The notes beneath the pieces are model-generated. The model was not told where the DNA came from. It saw nothing but the letters and a program-made list of their open reading frames with translations, and made no database searches. Position numbers and translations under genes: made by a program. Shown here in pieces: positions 7,960 to 17,788 of a stretch of 64,000 bases of DNA. The DNA comes from Planctomycetaceae bacterium (GTDB lineage Bacteria > Planctomycetota > Planctomycetia > Planctomycetales > Planctomycetaceae). Numbering within the stretch: the first letter of the stretch is position 1; every line of letters begins with the position of its first letter. The stretch spans positions 23,016 through 87,015 of the forward strand of contig JAKFUG010000055.1 in the NCBI GenBank assembly GCA_021732785.1, in the 5' to 3' direction.

Positions 7960-8787
7960 TTAGCGCTGCATGGTGCCGTCGTCGATCCCGGCGATGGAAG
8001 CGTCCGGCGCGAGTACGAAAATCTCGACGCGGCGGTTCATCTGGCGGGCGGCATCGTTCGCGTTCGGGGCGATCGGCTGATACATGCTGTAACCGGCGGC
8101 CCCCATCCGCCCTTCGGCAATTCCCGCCTTCTTCAGCGTCAAGACCACGGCATCGGCCCGATTGGTTGACAGATGCCAGTTGGTCGGATGCTTGTTGGCG
8201 GTCGGCTGTTTCGAGATCGGTTTGTCGTCCGTGTGACCGACAACCAGAATCTTCAGATGCTTGGCATCCGGCGCGTTGATGATTTGCGCGAACTCGTGCA
8301 GAAGTTGCTGATACTTCTGCGTCACCTGATCGCTGCCTGACGCAAAGAGCAGGTCGGAGTTGAACTTGCTGACACCCGTTTCCGGGTCGAACTCGAACTC
8401 CGGATACTTCTGCCGCAGTCCTTCAAACTTCTTGATCTGATCGTTCGACAAAGGGTTGTCGCGCGATGAGGCCAGAATATTTTTGTACTTCTGCTCGAGT
8501 TGTTCGTTACTCGATGCCAGATTGTTCAAGCGCTGGTTGGCCAGATCGAGATTGGCCTTGAGCGCCTGATTCTGTTGATCGAGCCGCGTTTTCTCATCGG
8601 CCAGCGCGTTGAGCGACATGCTGTAGCCGTCCCGCTGCGATGCGAGTTGACGGTTCTGCAGATACATCTGCTGCGTCCGCATTTGTGCTTGGCTGAGATA
8701 ATTGTTGGGGGCACAGTGGCACGCTGGCAGGACGCCGCAAATGGCGAACGCCAACCAAACCTGGCCCTTGCGAAGACGAAAACTCAT
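7960..8787 (-). CDS. OmpA/MotB-family peptidoglycan-binding lipoprotein
   Basis: The start at 8787 follows a strong AGGAG. The N-terminus is a lipoprotein signal (LAFAICGVLPAC, lipid-modified cysteine about residue 23). Residues 30-120 form a long coiled coil with heptad-like repeats (LALDEKTRLDQQN-type stretches). The C-terminal OmpA-like domain (about 150-265) contains the core LKILVVGHTDDKPI and NRADAVVLTLKKAGI, ending RQMNRRVEIFV, the diaminopimelate-binding NRRVEI motif. It probably tethers the outer envelope layer to peptidoglycan. It is convergent with the preceding small gene and has no operon partner. Confidence 0.9.
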   Translation of the reverse strand: MSFRLRKGQVWLAFAICGVLPACHCAPNNYLSQAQMRTQQMYLQNRQLASQRDGYSMSLNALADEKTRLDQQNQALKANLDLANQRLNNLASSNEQLEQKYKNILASSRDNPLSNDQIKKFEGLRQKYPEFEFDPETGVSKFNSDLLFASGSDQVTQKYQQLLHEFAQIINAPDAKHLKILVVGHTDDKPISKQPTANKHPTNWHLSTNRADAVVLTLKKAGIAEGRMGAAGYSMYQPIAPNANDAARQMNRRVEIFVLAPDASIAGIDDGTMQR

Positions 8788-9455
8788 CGGCGACTCCTGA
8801 CCGTTGACTCCCGAGCGCACGCCGACGATGACCGCCGCGTGATCGAGGAGAGACCGATTGTTCGAGGAAAGACCCCGATCAACGGATCCCAGCCAACTGG
8901 CAACCGCAACTCAATGGAATGCTTGTGAACGAAAATCAGAGAGGCAATTTGACAGGCCTGATGGCGATCATCGTGGTGGGGTGTTTGTTCCCGCAGACAC
9001 CCCACCGACCGTTATCAGTCGCGCGGTTTATAATTTCCCCATGCAAGTCTGCCAAGGGAAACTTCAACAATTCTTCGTCCGCGGGAAATTCGGCCGCTGG
9101 AATCGCCGGGGCGGTCCAAAGACCGGCAGAATCTGCCGATGTCTTTACAGCGTCAACACGATTGCCTTGCATCGCGACATCGGTCACCATGCGTAGAAAC
9201 ATCCGTCTTCAAGGTCGCCCGGTTCAAGGTCGCCCGGTCGCGGCGCAGCAGGGCTTCTCATGAACATGTCCATGATGAATTCCGGCCCAACGGGCCAACC
9301 CTTCGCGAAAACGAACGGCCGGCCCGTTGGGCCTCTGGAACACATTTTGAAAATCCCATCCCAGGGCCGTTGGCCTTGGCTATTTGAACGGATGGCCCGT
9401 TGGGCCGAAAGACCGAGGGACGGAGCAGCGATCTTCTCTTTTCCGGGGATCATTT
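8788..9455. other. Intergenic region between divergent OmpA-like and DASS genes
   Basis: No gene supported over 668 bases. It contains a GTGGGGTGT / ACACCCCAC inverted repeat at about 8975-9004, a tandem pair of the 15-mer gttcaaggtcgcccg at about 9216-9245, and the cccaacgggcc repeat block at 9281-9420. Short open frames here have no RBS and no recognisable protein. Confidence 0.6.
9281..9420. repeat. CCCAACGGGCC-type repeat block
   Basis: Several copies of ggcccaacgggcc or its complement (for example about 9288, 9321 and 9393) surround a cccagggccgttggccttgg segment. It resembles in style, but is not identical to, the ccccaacgggg modules at 36790 and 41927. Confidence 0.65.
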
Positions 9456-11066
9456 GTGTCGCTCGCGGCTGAAGAACCGGTTCCGTTGTGGGTCAGTCGC
9501 GCCGGGGTCGTGGGCGCATTGGTGACATTTTGCGTCGTCTGGTTCAGCCCCACGCCGACGGGGATGGACCCCGCCGGTCAACGTCTGGCCGCTGTCGCCG
9601 CGGTGATGGCCATCTGCTGGATGACGCAGGCGATCGCCATCGAAGTCACCAGCCTGTTGCCGCTCGCGCTCTTTCCCGTGCTGGGGATTCAATCCGCGAA
9701 GACCGTCGCGGGGTTGTACTTCAGCGACAGTTCCTTCTTATATCTCGGGGGCTTCATTCTCGCCCTCGGCATTGAACGCTGGGGGCTCCACAAGCGGATC
9801 GCGCTGGCGATTGTTTCTGCCCTGGGTGTCGGAACCCGGCGGATCGTGCTGGGGATGATGCTCGCCACATTTTTCATTTCGATGTGGATCAGCAACACCG
9901 CCGCGACATTGCTCATGCTGCCCATCGGTCTCGCGTTGTTAACCGCCCTGGAAGAATGGCATGCGGGAGAAGCCCGGAAAGACCCGGCTTATCAACACCT
10001 GGCGATGGCCACGACGTTGGGGATCGGTTATGCCGCGACGATCGGCGGGATGGCGACACTGGTCGGCACCCCCACCAATCTCGTGTTCGGCGACGTCTTC
10101 CGGCGGTTATATCCCGATGGTCCCGCGATTTCGGCCGGTCAATGGATGACGGTGTGGACGCCGTTTTCGTTGTTGTTCCTGTTGGTGACGTGGGCGCTGC
10201 TCACGTGGCGCGGTCGCGTCCCGCAATGGATCGTGCCGTTAGAACGGTCGCTGTTTCGTCGTCAACAAGGCGAACTCGGACCGATGCGGACGGGGGAACG
10301 CTGGATGGCGGGCATCTTCGGTTTCAGCGTGTGTGCGTGGTTGTTCCGCACCGATTTCATGATTGGTGAAGCCGTCCTGTTTCCGGGATGGGGTCGCCTG
10401 GCAACCGCGTGGTTGACGCATCTCGGCGTCACGGGGAAGGGCGTATCGGAATCGATTAACGATTCGACGGTTGCCATGGTCGTGGCGTCGGTGATGTTCG
10501 TTATTCCGATCTCTCGCAAAGAGGATGGACAAACGCAGCACCTCATGGATTGGGACACCGCATCAAAATTACCCTGGGGCGTACTCTTGCTGTTTGGTGG
10601 CGGATTCGCCTTAGCCGATGCGTGTCGAGTGACGGGGTTAGCCGAATGGTGCGGGCAAGCGCTGGCAACGGTGATTGCCGGGCAGCCGCTGTGGGTGATT
10701 CTGTTCGCGGTGTGTTTGCTGGTGACGTTCTTATCGGAACTGACGTCGAATGTTGCAACGGCGAACGCCTTGTTACCGATGATCGCCGGGACCGCGGTGG
10801 CGCTGGGGCTCGACCCGCGCGTGCTCATGATTCCGGCAACGATGGCCGCAAGCTGCGGGTTCATGCTCCCCGTCAGTACGCCGCCGCATGCCATCGTCTT
10901 CGGTACGGGACGGATTCGACTCTCGCAGATGATGCGTTATGGTCTCGTTCTCAACTTGATGGGGTCGGCACTCATCGTTCTCGCTACGTATTGGCTGCTG
11001 ATGCCGCAACTCGGCATCCGCAGTGGAACGGTCCCCGAGTGGGCCGTGCCGTTGAATCGTCCATAA
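9456..11066 (+). CDS. DASS/SLC13-family sodium-coupled anion transporter
   Basis: Polytopic inner-membrane protein of 536 residues, about 11-12 hydrophobic segments. It carries both signature SNT-type motifs of the divalent anion:sodium symporter family: WISNTAATLL near 146-148 and LTSNVATANAL near 430, placed in the two inverted halves. The line LLLFGGGFALA is also characteristic. Substrate is probably sulfate or a di/tricarboxylate; residues alone do not decide. A GTG at 9456 preceded by ggggat is taken as start because upstream codons are repeat DNA; an ATG 72 bases upstream lies inside that repeat. No neighbouring two-component or TRAP genes. Confidence 0.88.
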   Translation: MSLAAEEPVPLWVSRAGVVGALVTFCVVWFSPTPTGMDPAGQRLAAVAAVMAICWMTQAIAIEVTSLLPLALFPVLGIQSAKTVAGLYFSDSSFLYLGGFILALGIERWGLHKRIALAIVSALGVGTRRIVLGMMLATFFISMWISNTAATLLMLPIGLALLTALEEWHAGEARKDPAYQHLAMATTLGIGYAATIGGMATLVGTPTNLVFGDVFRRLYPDGPAISAGQWMTVWTPFSLLFLLVTWALLTWRGRVPQWIVPLERSLFRRQQGELGPMRTGERWMAGIFGFSVCAWLFRTDFMIGEAVLFPGWGRLATAWLTHLGVTGKGVSESINDSTVAMVVASVMFVIPISRKEDGQTQHLMDWDTASKLPWGVLLLFGGGFALADACRVTGLAEWCGQALATVIAGQPLWVILFAVCLLVTFLSELTSNVATANALLPMIAGTAVALGLDPRVLMIPATMAASCGFMLPVSTPPHAIVFGTGRIRLSQMMRYGLVLNLMGSALIVLATYWLLMPQLGIRSGTVPEWAVPLNRP

Positions 11067-11230
11067 CATCTGCCGCAAAAACGTCTGTCAATATGAATTC
11101 CCTTATCGATTCCGAGAACGCGGCATATTCTCAACATGGTACGCTTGACCTCATCGGCAATGAGGGGTAACGTTCTCCCCGTGCCACGGAGGGACACCTC
11201 AATCACACGAGGGTTGCCAGGGAGGGCTGC

Positions 11231-12565
11231 ATGAATTTATCCCGGAGTCTCGGCAAGTTGTTCGTGCTCGACACGAACGTAATTTTGCACGATGCCGGTT
11301 GTCTCCGTAAGTTTCACGAGCACGACGTCGCGATTCCGATCACGGTCCTCGAAGAGTTGGATCGGTTCAAAAAAGGAAACGACGACGTCAACTTCCAGGC
11401 CCGCGCTTTTCTGCGGGAGCTGGATGAGCTCACCGGCGATCTCCTTTCTGCTGAGGGAGCGCCGCTCGGCGATGAGCTGGGCTGTATTCGCGTGGTGATG
11501 GCCCGCGAGTTCTCCAAACGTCTGCAAGAGACGTTCGTGCAGGACAGCCCCGACCACCGCATTCTCGATGTCGCGCTCACGCTGCAAGCCCACGAAGCGC
11601 AGCGGGGCGTGTTCCTCGTCAGCAAAGACACTAATCTGCGCATGAAGGCCAAAGCGCTGGGCCTGCCCGCGCAGGACTACAAGAACGACAAGGTCGCCGG
11701 GTTCGAAAAACTCTACACCGGCAAGCGCTTCGTCACCGGCGTCCCCAGCGAATTCGTCGACGCTTTCTACCGCGACAACGGCCGCGTGCCGATCTCCGCG
11801 GCCGAGTTCATCGATGCTCCACGGCCCAACGAAAACTTCGTACTGAAGAACGGCTCGAAGTCCGTGCTCGCCACATATCGTGCGACCGATCAAACTTTTG
11901 GTCGTGTGGAAAAGGTTTCGGCCTACGGCATTACGCCGCGGAATGCCGAGCAATCGTTTGCGCTGCGGGCCCTTCTCGATGACGACATCAAACTGGTGAC
12001 GCTCGTGGGCAAGGCGGGGTCGGGGAAGACGCTCCTCGCGCTCGCCGCCGCTTTGGAATGCAAGAGTCGTTATCGACAGATTCTGCTCGCGCGGCCCGTC
12101 GTGCCCCTCAGCAACCGCGATCTCGGTTTTCTGCCGGGCGACATCTCCGCCAAGCTCGACCCGTACATGCAGCCGCTGTACGACAACCTCGGCGTCATCA
12201 AGCATCAACACGGCGACGGCGAACCGGCCACGCGGATTCAGGACTGGCTGGAACATCACAAGCTCGAAGTCGCCCCGCTGCCCTACATCCGCGGCCGCAG
12301 TCTGCAACGGACATATTTCATCGTCGATGAAGCCCAGAACCTCACGCCGCATGAGATCAAGACGATTATCACCCGCGCCGGCGAAGGAACGAAAGTCGTC
12401 TTCACCGGCGACATCCAGCAGATCGATCACCCCTATCTCGATTCGCTGTCCAACGGGTTGACATACCTCATCAACCGCATGGTGGGCCAACCGATCTATG
12501 CCCACATCACGCTGGAAAAAGGTGAACGCAGCGCGCTTGCGGAACTCGCGAGCGATCTGCTGTAG
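11231..12565 (+). CDS. PhoH2-type protein: PIN ribonuclease domain plus PhoH ATPase
   Basis: A 444-residue fusion. The PIN domain (about 10-155) shows the acidic cluster FVLDTNVI (D14), VLEELD (E41-E42), DHRILDVAL and VSKDTNLR (D133), giving a metal-dependent RNase site. The PhoH domain follows (240-444): Walker A GKAGSGKT at 260-267 and Walker B FIVDEAQN, with GDIQQID as sensor-like region. PhoH2 proteins unwind and cleave RNA. A strong GGAGGG precedes the ATG. Unlike mycobacterial phoH2, there is no small antitoxin-like gene upstream that I can see. It converges on the ABC ATPase gene with 12 bases between them. Confidence 0.93.
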   Translation: MNLSRSLGKLFVLDTNVILHDAGCLRKFHEHDVAIPITVLEELDRFKKGNDDVNFQARAFLRELDELTGDLLSAEGAPLGDELGCIRVVMAREFSKRLQETFVQDSPDHRILDVALTLQAHEAQRGVFLVSKDTNLRMKAKALGLPAQDYKNDKVAGFEKLYTGKRFVTGVPSEFVDAFYRDNGRVPISAAEFIDAPRPNENFVLKNGSKSVLATYRATDQTFGRVEKVSAYGITPRNAEQSFALRALLDDDIKLVTLVGKAGSGKTLLALAAALECKSRYRQILLARPVVPLSNRDLGFLPGDISAKLDPYMQPLYDNLGVIKHQHGDGEPATRIQDWLEHHKLEVAPLPYIRGRSLQRTYFIVDEAQNLTPHEIKTIITRAGEGTKVVFTGDIQQIDHPYLDSLSNGLTYLINRMVGQPIYAHITLEKGERSALAELASDLL

Positions 12566-12577
12566 TGACTTCGGGAA

Positions 12578-14428
12578 TCACCGGCGTTGCTGCAGCCGGG
12601 CTTCCAACGCCGTCAGCGACACCTGCGGGATCGCGGCGATGAGGCGTTTGGTGTAATCGTTCTGCGGATGGGCATAGATCCGATCCGACGGGCCGAACTC
12701 GACGATTTTCCCCGCATTCATCACCGCCATCATGTCCGCCATGAATTTCACCACGCTCAAATCGTGGCTGATGAAGACATACGTCAACCCGCGGCGTTCC
12801 TGCAAGTCTTTCAACAGATTCAGCACCTGGGCCTGCACGGAGACATCGAGCGCCGACACCGATTCATCGCAGATGATGAACTCCGGCTCGACCGCCAACG
12901 CGCGGGCAATGCCGAGGCGTTGACGTTGCCCACCGGAGAACTCGTGGGGATAACGTCGCATGTGTTCGGGAACGAGACCGACTTCTTCGAGCAGCGCCGC
13001 GGCCCGATCGCGCCGGTCGGCCGCGCCGGTTCCCAACTGATGGACAGACATCGCTTCTGTGAGCATCTCTTCCACGGTGAGCCGCGGGTTGAGCGAACTG
13101 TACGGATCCTGGAAGACGATCTGCATCTTGCGCCGTTCGCGCCGAAGTTCAGCCCCGTGCAATGTCGACCAGTTCGTGCCGGAGAATTCGACGTCGCCCG
13201 CAGTGATGGGCAACAACCGCAGAATCGCTCGCCCGGCCGTGGTCTTGCCGCAGCCCGATTCTCCTACAAGGCCCAGCGTTTGCCCGCGATACACTGAAAA
13301 ACTGATGCCATCGACGGCTTTCACATTCCCGGTGATGCGGCGTAGCAGACCAGTCTTGATCGGATAGTAAACCTTGAGATTCTCGACCCGCAGCAACGGG
13401 ACTTCGTTCTCGGCGACGAGTTCCGTCCCCGGGGCATGCTCCGAAGCCACGAACGGACAACCGAGGCCTTTGAGCACCGATGCCGGATGTAGCCGCCGTC
13501 CCCGCCCGCGGCCTTCGATTTCTTTCAGGCGTTCCGGGCTGAGGGGCTTCTCGATGATCGTGACACCGCCATCGGCGTCCGTGGTCGTCTGCATGTAATC
13601 GGCGACCGTCGGCAATCGTCGCCGCGTAGAATCGAGCCGCGGCCGACACGCCAGCAAGCCCTTGGTATAGGGATGCTTCGGTGCCCGAAAGATCTCGGTG
13701 ACGGGAGCACGCTCGACAAGTTTCCCGCGGTACATCACGGCGACATCATCCGCGATTTCAGCGATCACGCCGAGATCATGCGTGATGAAGAGGACCGCCA
13801 TCTGCCGTTCATCGCGCAGCTTGCGGATGAGGTCGAGAATCTGTTTCTGAATCGTGACATCGAGCGCCGTGGTCGGTTCGTCCGCGATGAGGAGTTTCGG
13901 ATTGCAGCTCAGCGCCATGGCAATCATCACGCGCTGCTTCTGCCCGCCCGACATCTCGTGCGGATAACTGTCCACCCGGCGTTCCGGATCGGGGATGCCC
14001 ACCTCGCGAAAAAGCTGAATCGTTCGCTCGCGAGCTTCGGCTTTCGCGATTTTCTGATGAAGCAGCATCGCTTCCATCACCTGCGCCCCGACGCGATACA
14101 CCGGGTTGAGCGACGTCCCCGGTTCCTGAAAGATCATGCTGATGTCACGGCCACGAATCTTCCGCATGTCGGCGATCGGCAACGACACCAGATCGCGTCC
14201 GAGAAACGAGATTGTGCCCCCGGCGATGTTCGACCCGACATCCGGCAACAACCGCAGAATCGACAGCGACGTCACCGATTTGCCCGATCCCGATTCGCCC
14301 ACCAGCCCGAGCGTGCGCCCCGGTTGCAGCGTGAAGGAGAGATCGTCGACGGCTTTGACGGTCCCCTCTTCCGTCCGGAAGTAGGTTTTCAGTCCGCGAA
14401 CATCGAGCAGGGCGGCATCCGTGGCCAT
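12578..14428 (-). CDS. Fused dipeptide/oligopeptide ABC transporter ATPase (two nucleotide-binding domains)
   Basis: A 616-residue tandem ABC ATPase of the DppD-DppF/GsiA type. NBD1: Walker [12 protein letters not shown], signature MSGGQKQR, Walker [17 protein letters not shown]2: Walker [12 protein letters not shown], signature FSGGQRQR, Walker [13 protein letters not shown]. Each half ends in the oligopeptide-type C-terminal region with the HPYTKGLL / QNDYTKRL motifs. The protein would energise peptide uptake at the inner membrane. No permease or solute-binding protein gene is adjacent, so partners are elsewhere. ATG 14428 is chosen; the frame extends 37 codons upstream through low-complexity repeat sequence. 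Confidence 0.92.
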   Translation of the reverse strand: MATDAALLDVRGLKTYFRTEEGTVKAVDDLSFTLQPGRTLGLVGESGSGKSVTSLSILRLLPDVGSNIAGGTISFLGRDLVSLPIADMRKIRGRDISMIFQEPGTSLNPVYRVGAQVMEAMLLHQKIAKAEARERTIQLFREVGIPDPERRVDSYPHEMSGGQKQRVMIAMALSCNPKLLIADEPTTALDVTIQKQILDLIRKLRDERQMAVLFITHDLGVIAEIADDVAVMYRGKLVERAPVTEIFRAPKHPYTKGLLACRPRLDSTRRRLPTVADYMQTTTDADGGVTIIEKPLSPERLKEIEGRGRGRRLHPASVLKGLGCPFVASEHAPGTELVAENEVPLLRVENLKVYYPIKTGLLRRITGNVKAVDGISFSVYRGQTLGLVGESGCGKTTAGRAILRLLPITAGDVEFSGTNWSTLHGAELRRERRKMQIVFQDPYSSLNPRLTVEEMLTEAMSVHQLGTGAADRRDRAAALLEEVGLVPEHMRRYPHEFSGGQRQRLGIARALAVEPEFIICDESVSALDVSVQAQVLNLLKDLQERRGLTYVFISHDLSVVKFMADMMAVMNAGKIVEFGPSDRIYAHPQNDYTKRLIAAIPQVSLTALEARLQQRR

Positions 14429-14661
14429 GGAAATCCCGAGGATCAAGTGTCCAGAGTCGAGTGTCAAGAGCCAGACAGTGTTGAGAATCGCTTGCCGCTT
14501 CGCAGACGTCAAGGCGGGCGACGTTTTATGGGTTTTCAAGCGATTTTTGGCAGAGAAAAAGAAGATGGCACGCGCCGAGGGGTTTGACGTATACTCTCCT
14601 TACCGCGGGGCGGGCGCGTTCGGGGTCGGAACGCCGCCGCAGGTGCGATTGGGATGGCGAC

Positions 14662-14853
14662 ATGGCGGCGAATCAAAGTAAAAATCTGATTTTCGTATCG
14701 TTCGGCGCGGCGGGAATCGTCGGGGCTCTTTGCCTGCTGGATATGGCAACGGGCATTCCGTTCGCCCGCCAGATGCTGTTCGACATTCTCTTCCTGCTCA
14801 GCAGCGCCATCGTCGGCTACCTCGCATGGGATGCCTACAAAGACCTGGCTTAA
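14662..14853 (+). CDS. Small two-helix membrane protein
   Basis: A 63-residue protein with two predicted membrane segments: LIFVSFGAAGIVGALCLLDMA (split as 9-29) and FDILFLLSSAIVGYLAWDAY (about 39-58), joined by a short polar loop. It is divergent from the fused ABC ATPase gene. ATG at 14662; longer readings begin with arginine-rich noncoding codons. No function can be assigned; small planctomycete membrane proteins of this shape are common. Confidence 0.6.
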   Translation: MAANQSKNLIFVSFGAAGIVGALCLLDMATGIPFARQMLFDILFLLSSAIVGYLAWDAYKDLA

Positions 14854-15008
14854 GTCGACGCAAGTCTGCGTCGAGGCGCGAAAGCGGATGATCGACCACT
14901 CCCGCGGAGCATTGATCGGCTTGGCCATCGGTCGTAACACACGGCGGCGGCGATGGAGTTCAAACCCCCAGGCAGCTTCAAGCCCGGCACTGGTGATCGA
15001 AACGTAAA

Positions 15009-15044
15009 AACGTCCCCGATTCGATCACTCGAACCGGGGACGTT
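15009..15044 (-). terminator. Intrinsic terminator of the slipin gene
   Basis: Stem aacgtccccgattcga / tcgaaccggggacgtt with one wobble position and a tcac loop, followed on the minus strand by TTTTTACG. It begins 4 bases after the slipin stop codon. Confidence 0.85.
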
Positions 15045-15047
15045 CGC

Positions 15048-16151
15048 TTACAAGAGATTGACCACCTTGTCGGCCAAGCCTTTGTCGCCGAGGACGATAT
15101 TGAGCTTGCCGGCCGAGGCGATCTTTTCCAGGACTTCCAGTTCCCGCAGTCGCATGAGGGTCGGGCTTTCGGCCAGCAGCTTGGCCGTGTTGGCCTGGCT
15201 GCGGATGGCCGCCGTTTCCTCACGCCGCGCGATCAGGTTCGCCTCGGCGGCCTTCCTGGCTTCCGTGACCTTGTTCATCAGGTCTTTCATGTCGCCCGGA
15301 AGGATCACATCGCGGATCCCCACCGAGGCAATTTCGAGACCCAGTTCACCGGCCCGTCGCCGCACATTGTCCTCGATCTCCTTCGCCACGGCATCCTTGT
15401 CCGCCAGGAAGACATCGAGTTCCCGCGCACCGACCACTCCGCGCAGCACAAGCTGCGTGTCACGGTACAGTGCTTGCCGCACGTCGTCCGTCTGGCTGAC
15501 CGCCTTTCGAGCGTCGACAATTTTGTAGGTCACGACAGCGTTCAAGCGCAGTGTCACTTTGTCGGCCGTCATGATTTCCTGACCGCCGACATCGACCATC
15601 GTTTCCCGCAGGTCGATTTCCACGACCTTGGCATCCGCCGGGCCTTTCCAGAAGGCGTACTCCCCCGGCGACAGCGTCTCGACATAACGACCGTCGATGA
15701 ACAGCACGCCCACACGATCGCGCTGAACCGAACAGACATCGAGCACGCGGCTGGCCTGCGGCGAGCGGACAATCACCTTGAACTGGTCATGCTCGAAGCG
15801 AACCGGCCGAATGTCGATGACCTCGACACGCACCTGCTTCTGACCCGTCCAGTAGGCGTACTGACCCGCCGGCAGCACATGGCTGAACCGGTTCTCGATC
15901 CAGACCAGCGCCCGTTCGGTATCCTTCAAATCCAGCACGACGGCGCGGTCCACGAGCGCTCCCGACTTGATAATCAAGTCCAGCTTTTCATGAACCAGCC
16001 ACGGATCGCGCTGCGACACGACATCGATCTTCACTTTGCCCAACGGGTCGAAGAACCAGTGCTTACCTTCGCCGACCAAACCGCGGAATTCGCCATCGCG
16101 GAACAGCAGGCCCATTTCGTAGGTGCGAATCTTGTAACGCTTGAAGATCAT
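15048..16151 (-). CDS. Slipin-type SPFH/Band 7 (prohibitin-homology) protein
   Basis: A 367-residue SPFH-family protein. The N-terminal part starts FKRYKIRTYEMGLLFRDGEF, then two beta-rich repeats (about 20-175), followed by the Band 7 core (about 180-290) with VDVGGQEIMTADKVTLRLNA and YRDTQLVLRGVVGARELDVF, and a coiled-coil tail rich in EARKAAEANLIARREE. Slipins assemble ring or cage scaffolds at membranes; this one has no hydrophobic N-terminal hairpin, so may bind membrane peripherally. An ATG 36 bases upstream (16187) is the alternative start. Convergent with no neighbour; it carries its own terminator at 15009. Confidence 0.85.
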   Translation of the reverse strand: MIFKRYKIRTYEMGLLFRDGEFRGLVGEGKHWFFDPLGKVKIDVVSQRDPWLVHEKLDLIIKSGALVDRAVVLDLKDTERALVWIENRFSHVLPAGQYAYWTGQKQVRVEVIDIRPVRFEHDQFKVIVRSPQASRVLDVCSVQRDRVGVLFIDGRYVETLSPGEYAFWKGPADAKVVEIDLRETMVDVGGQEIMTADKVTLRLNAVVTYKIVDARKAVSQTDDVRQALYRDTQLVLRGVVGARELDVFLADKDAVAKEIEDNVRRRAGELGLEIASVGIRDVILPGDMKDLMNKVTEARKAAEANLIARREETAAIRSQANTAKLLAESPTLMRLRELEVLEKIASAGKLNIVLGDKGLADKVVNLL

Positions 16152-16246
16152 GTTCTGTCCGATCCTGATAGAATTGACGTAGAGCATAGACGCGACTTCT
16201 CACGAATGGGTTCGGAAAAAGCCGTTGGAACAAAGGTGTGCAGTTC

Positions 16247-17104
16247 ATGGACTTCGATCTGGTGGTTTCAGAGCTGACTGAAAGAGCCCACCAGAATGTT
16301 GCGCAACGGTTGGAATTCCTGCGAAACCGGTGTCCCGCGATCGTTGCGCAAATCCATCGGGATCGGGAGCCGGATGGACCGTTTGCGTACTGGGGACAAT
16401 CGCTCAACACGGACGAAATTGCGGATCACACGATTGTCGAACGCCCGATTTTAGAAACGCTGGCAAAGGCCGCGAACCTGAAGATGTCCCTGACCTATCC
16501 GCATGCCGGCGTGCAGCATACTTATGGGTATCTCTTCAGCAGCATTCAAACACCGTACGGAAAAAAGCGCGAGCGGTGGATCGATGGAAGTCTTGAACGA
16601 GCTTTTCGTCAGCCGGCGGAAACATTCGGTCCCTTCCCTCAAGAGGGAACCCTATTAGCGAATGCGACATGGCTGGCGGGACATTTTGCGTTCAGGAAGG
16701 ACACCTTCATAACACGGTTGCATGTTCGGCTGCGGGCACGGATTGCCGAGTCACTGCTTGAAATTCAATGGGATCGTTACCGATCTCAACGATTCACGGA
16801 GTCCACCCAGTTCTTGGATGGAGCCACTCTGGTTACGATTGTTCTGCAATCGGACATTATTTTTATTGGCCACCAGGGAAACCAAGGGCCGAACCCGTAT
16901 TTGCTGGTCTATTCCACTCAGGATTCGCGAAAGAGCCATCCGGAACTCATAACGCTGTTCACCGTATCGGAATCATTTGTCGAAGCGATTCACACCCGCG
17001 CCAAGCAACGGAAGATCGCGGATGTCCGTCCGCGTTACAACACGTATATTCCCGGCTTTCCCGCAACGCCTCAGTTCGGCACTTGCCAACTCGAAGAACC
17101 ATGA
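16247..17104 (+). CDS. Uncharacterised protein convergent with a Pycsar-type effector
   Basis: A 285-residue soluble protein that I do not recognise. It has no signal peptide, transmembrane segment or clear Walker, HD or cyclase motif. The visible shape is an alpha-helical N-terminus (ELTERAHQNVAQRLEFLRNRC), a middle part rich in aromatic residues, and a mixed beta C-terminus around ATLVTIVLQSDIIFIGHQG and NPYLLVYSTQ. The local composition is visibly more AT-rich than flanking housekeeping genes, suggesting transfer. AAAGG precedes the ATG. It ends 15 bases from the end of the convergent Pycsar-effector-like gene. A nucleotide-signal-producing role is conceivable but unsupported. Confidence 0.6.
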   Translation: MDFDLVVSELTERAHQNVAQRLEFLRNRCPAIVAQIHRDREPDGPFAYWGQSLNTDEIADHTIVERPILETLAKAANLKMSLTYPHAGVQHTYGYLFSSIQTPYGKKRERWIDGSLERAFRQPAETFGPFPQEGTLLANATWLAGHFAFRKDTFITRLHVRLRARIAESLLEIQWDRYRSQRFTESTQFLDGATLVTIVLQSDIIFIGHQGNQGPNPYLLVYSTQDSRKSHPELITLFTVSESFVEAIHTRAKQRKIADVRPRYNTYIPGFPATPQFGTCQLEEP

Positions 17105-17119
17105 ACAGCAATGCATCGA

Positions 17120-17722
17120 TCAGAATTGGATTGCGATCAAGTAGGCTAATGCCGCCAGGCCACTGAGCCCCATTAGAAAAATCGAACGACTGACATGCGT
17201 GTACTTTGCCCCGGATATATGCGAGTCGATCAGGAGGCACGCCGCGACTTCCTTTCGCAGACCATGATCTCCCATTCGTTCGCATTCATCGATAAATTTT
17301 TCAGAGTCATCCAATTTGAAAGCCGCACAGATCGCGGCAGGATGAAAATGTGATGCGTTACCGAGTGCCGGATGCCGACCCTTGCGTCGGTAGGGTGAAA
17401 TACAACGAAAGGCAAAAATTCCCGATAGCAATGTGAGAGTGACCCAAATCGAAAACAACAAGATGACCATCGTCGTCCACCATGTGGTCGGATGCGGCGT
17501 TTTCTCTCCCAGATATATTTTGAGTGTCGGAATCACGAGTCCCGCGATGGCCCCGCCCACCGTCAAGATTACCGCCGCTTTCGCATCCGCGAAACGGATC
17601 CATTCGGCAATCACATGGTATCCGTCGATCAGGTTTGCCGTTTCCAGATTCGACGCCACGACTCCAGTCGAAGTCTCTTGCACGACTTTCTCAACTGTCA
17701 AAGCTTCAGTGCTGTTTGACAT
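17120..17722 (-). CDS. Pycsar effector-like transmembrane protein (PycTM/DUF5706-like)
   Basis: About 200 residues. After a variable N-terminus comes GYHVIAEWIRFADAKAAVILTVGGAIAGLVIP, written here in parts: the segment EWIRFADAKA followed by a hydrophobic helix is the hallmark I associate with the Pycsar effector transmembrane domain. A second helix (WTTMVILLFSIWVTLTLLSGIF) and a C-terminal anchor (SIFLMGLSGLAALAYLIAI) follow. In Pycsar anti-phage systems this domain is activated by cCMP or cUMP and disrupts the membrane. No uridylate/cytidylate cyclase gene is adjacent, so it is an orphan here. An in-frame ATG at 17788 would add 22 residues. Confidence 0.7.
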   Translation of the reverse strand: MSNSTEALTVEKVVQETSTGVVASNLETANLIDGYHVIAEWIRFADAKAAVILTVGGAIAGLVIPTLKIYLGEKTPHPTTWWTTMVILLFSIWVTLTLLSGIFAFRCISPYRRKGRHPALGNASHFHPAAICAAFKLDDSEKFIDECERMGDHGLRKEVAACLLIDSHISGAKYTHVSRSIFLMGLSGLAALAYLIAIQF

Positions 17723-17788
17723 GAATCGCCCATAAAAATAGCTGTCTGAGTCTTTTTGACCGATGTCGGGAGTACTCTTTTCCGTCAT

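Noticed and set aside
8919..9263. Short plus-strand open frame upstream of the DASS gene
   Set aside because: No RBS, no recognisable domain, and ends in tandem repeats.
11237..12505. 422-codon minus-strand reading frame opposite phoH2
   Set aside because: Shadow of the PIN/PhoH gene; no RBS, no family motif.
14437..14475. Short GAGTCCAGAGC-like repeats near 14440 and 18548
   Set aside because: Only weak similarity between two low-complexity stretches; not enough to call a family.
16247..17788. A complete Pycsar operon
   Set aside because: Only the effector-like gene is recognised; no class III-type pyrimidine cyclase motif is visible in the neighbour and the two genes are convergent.
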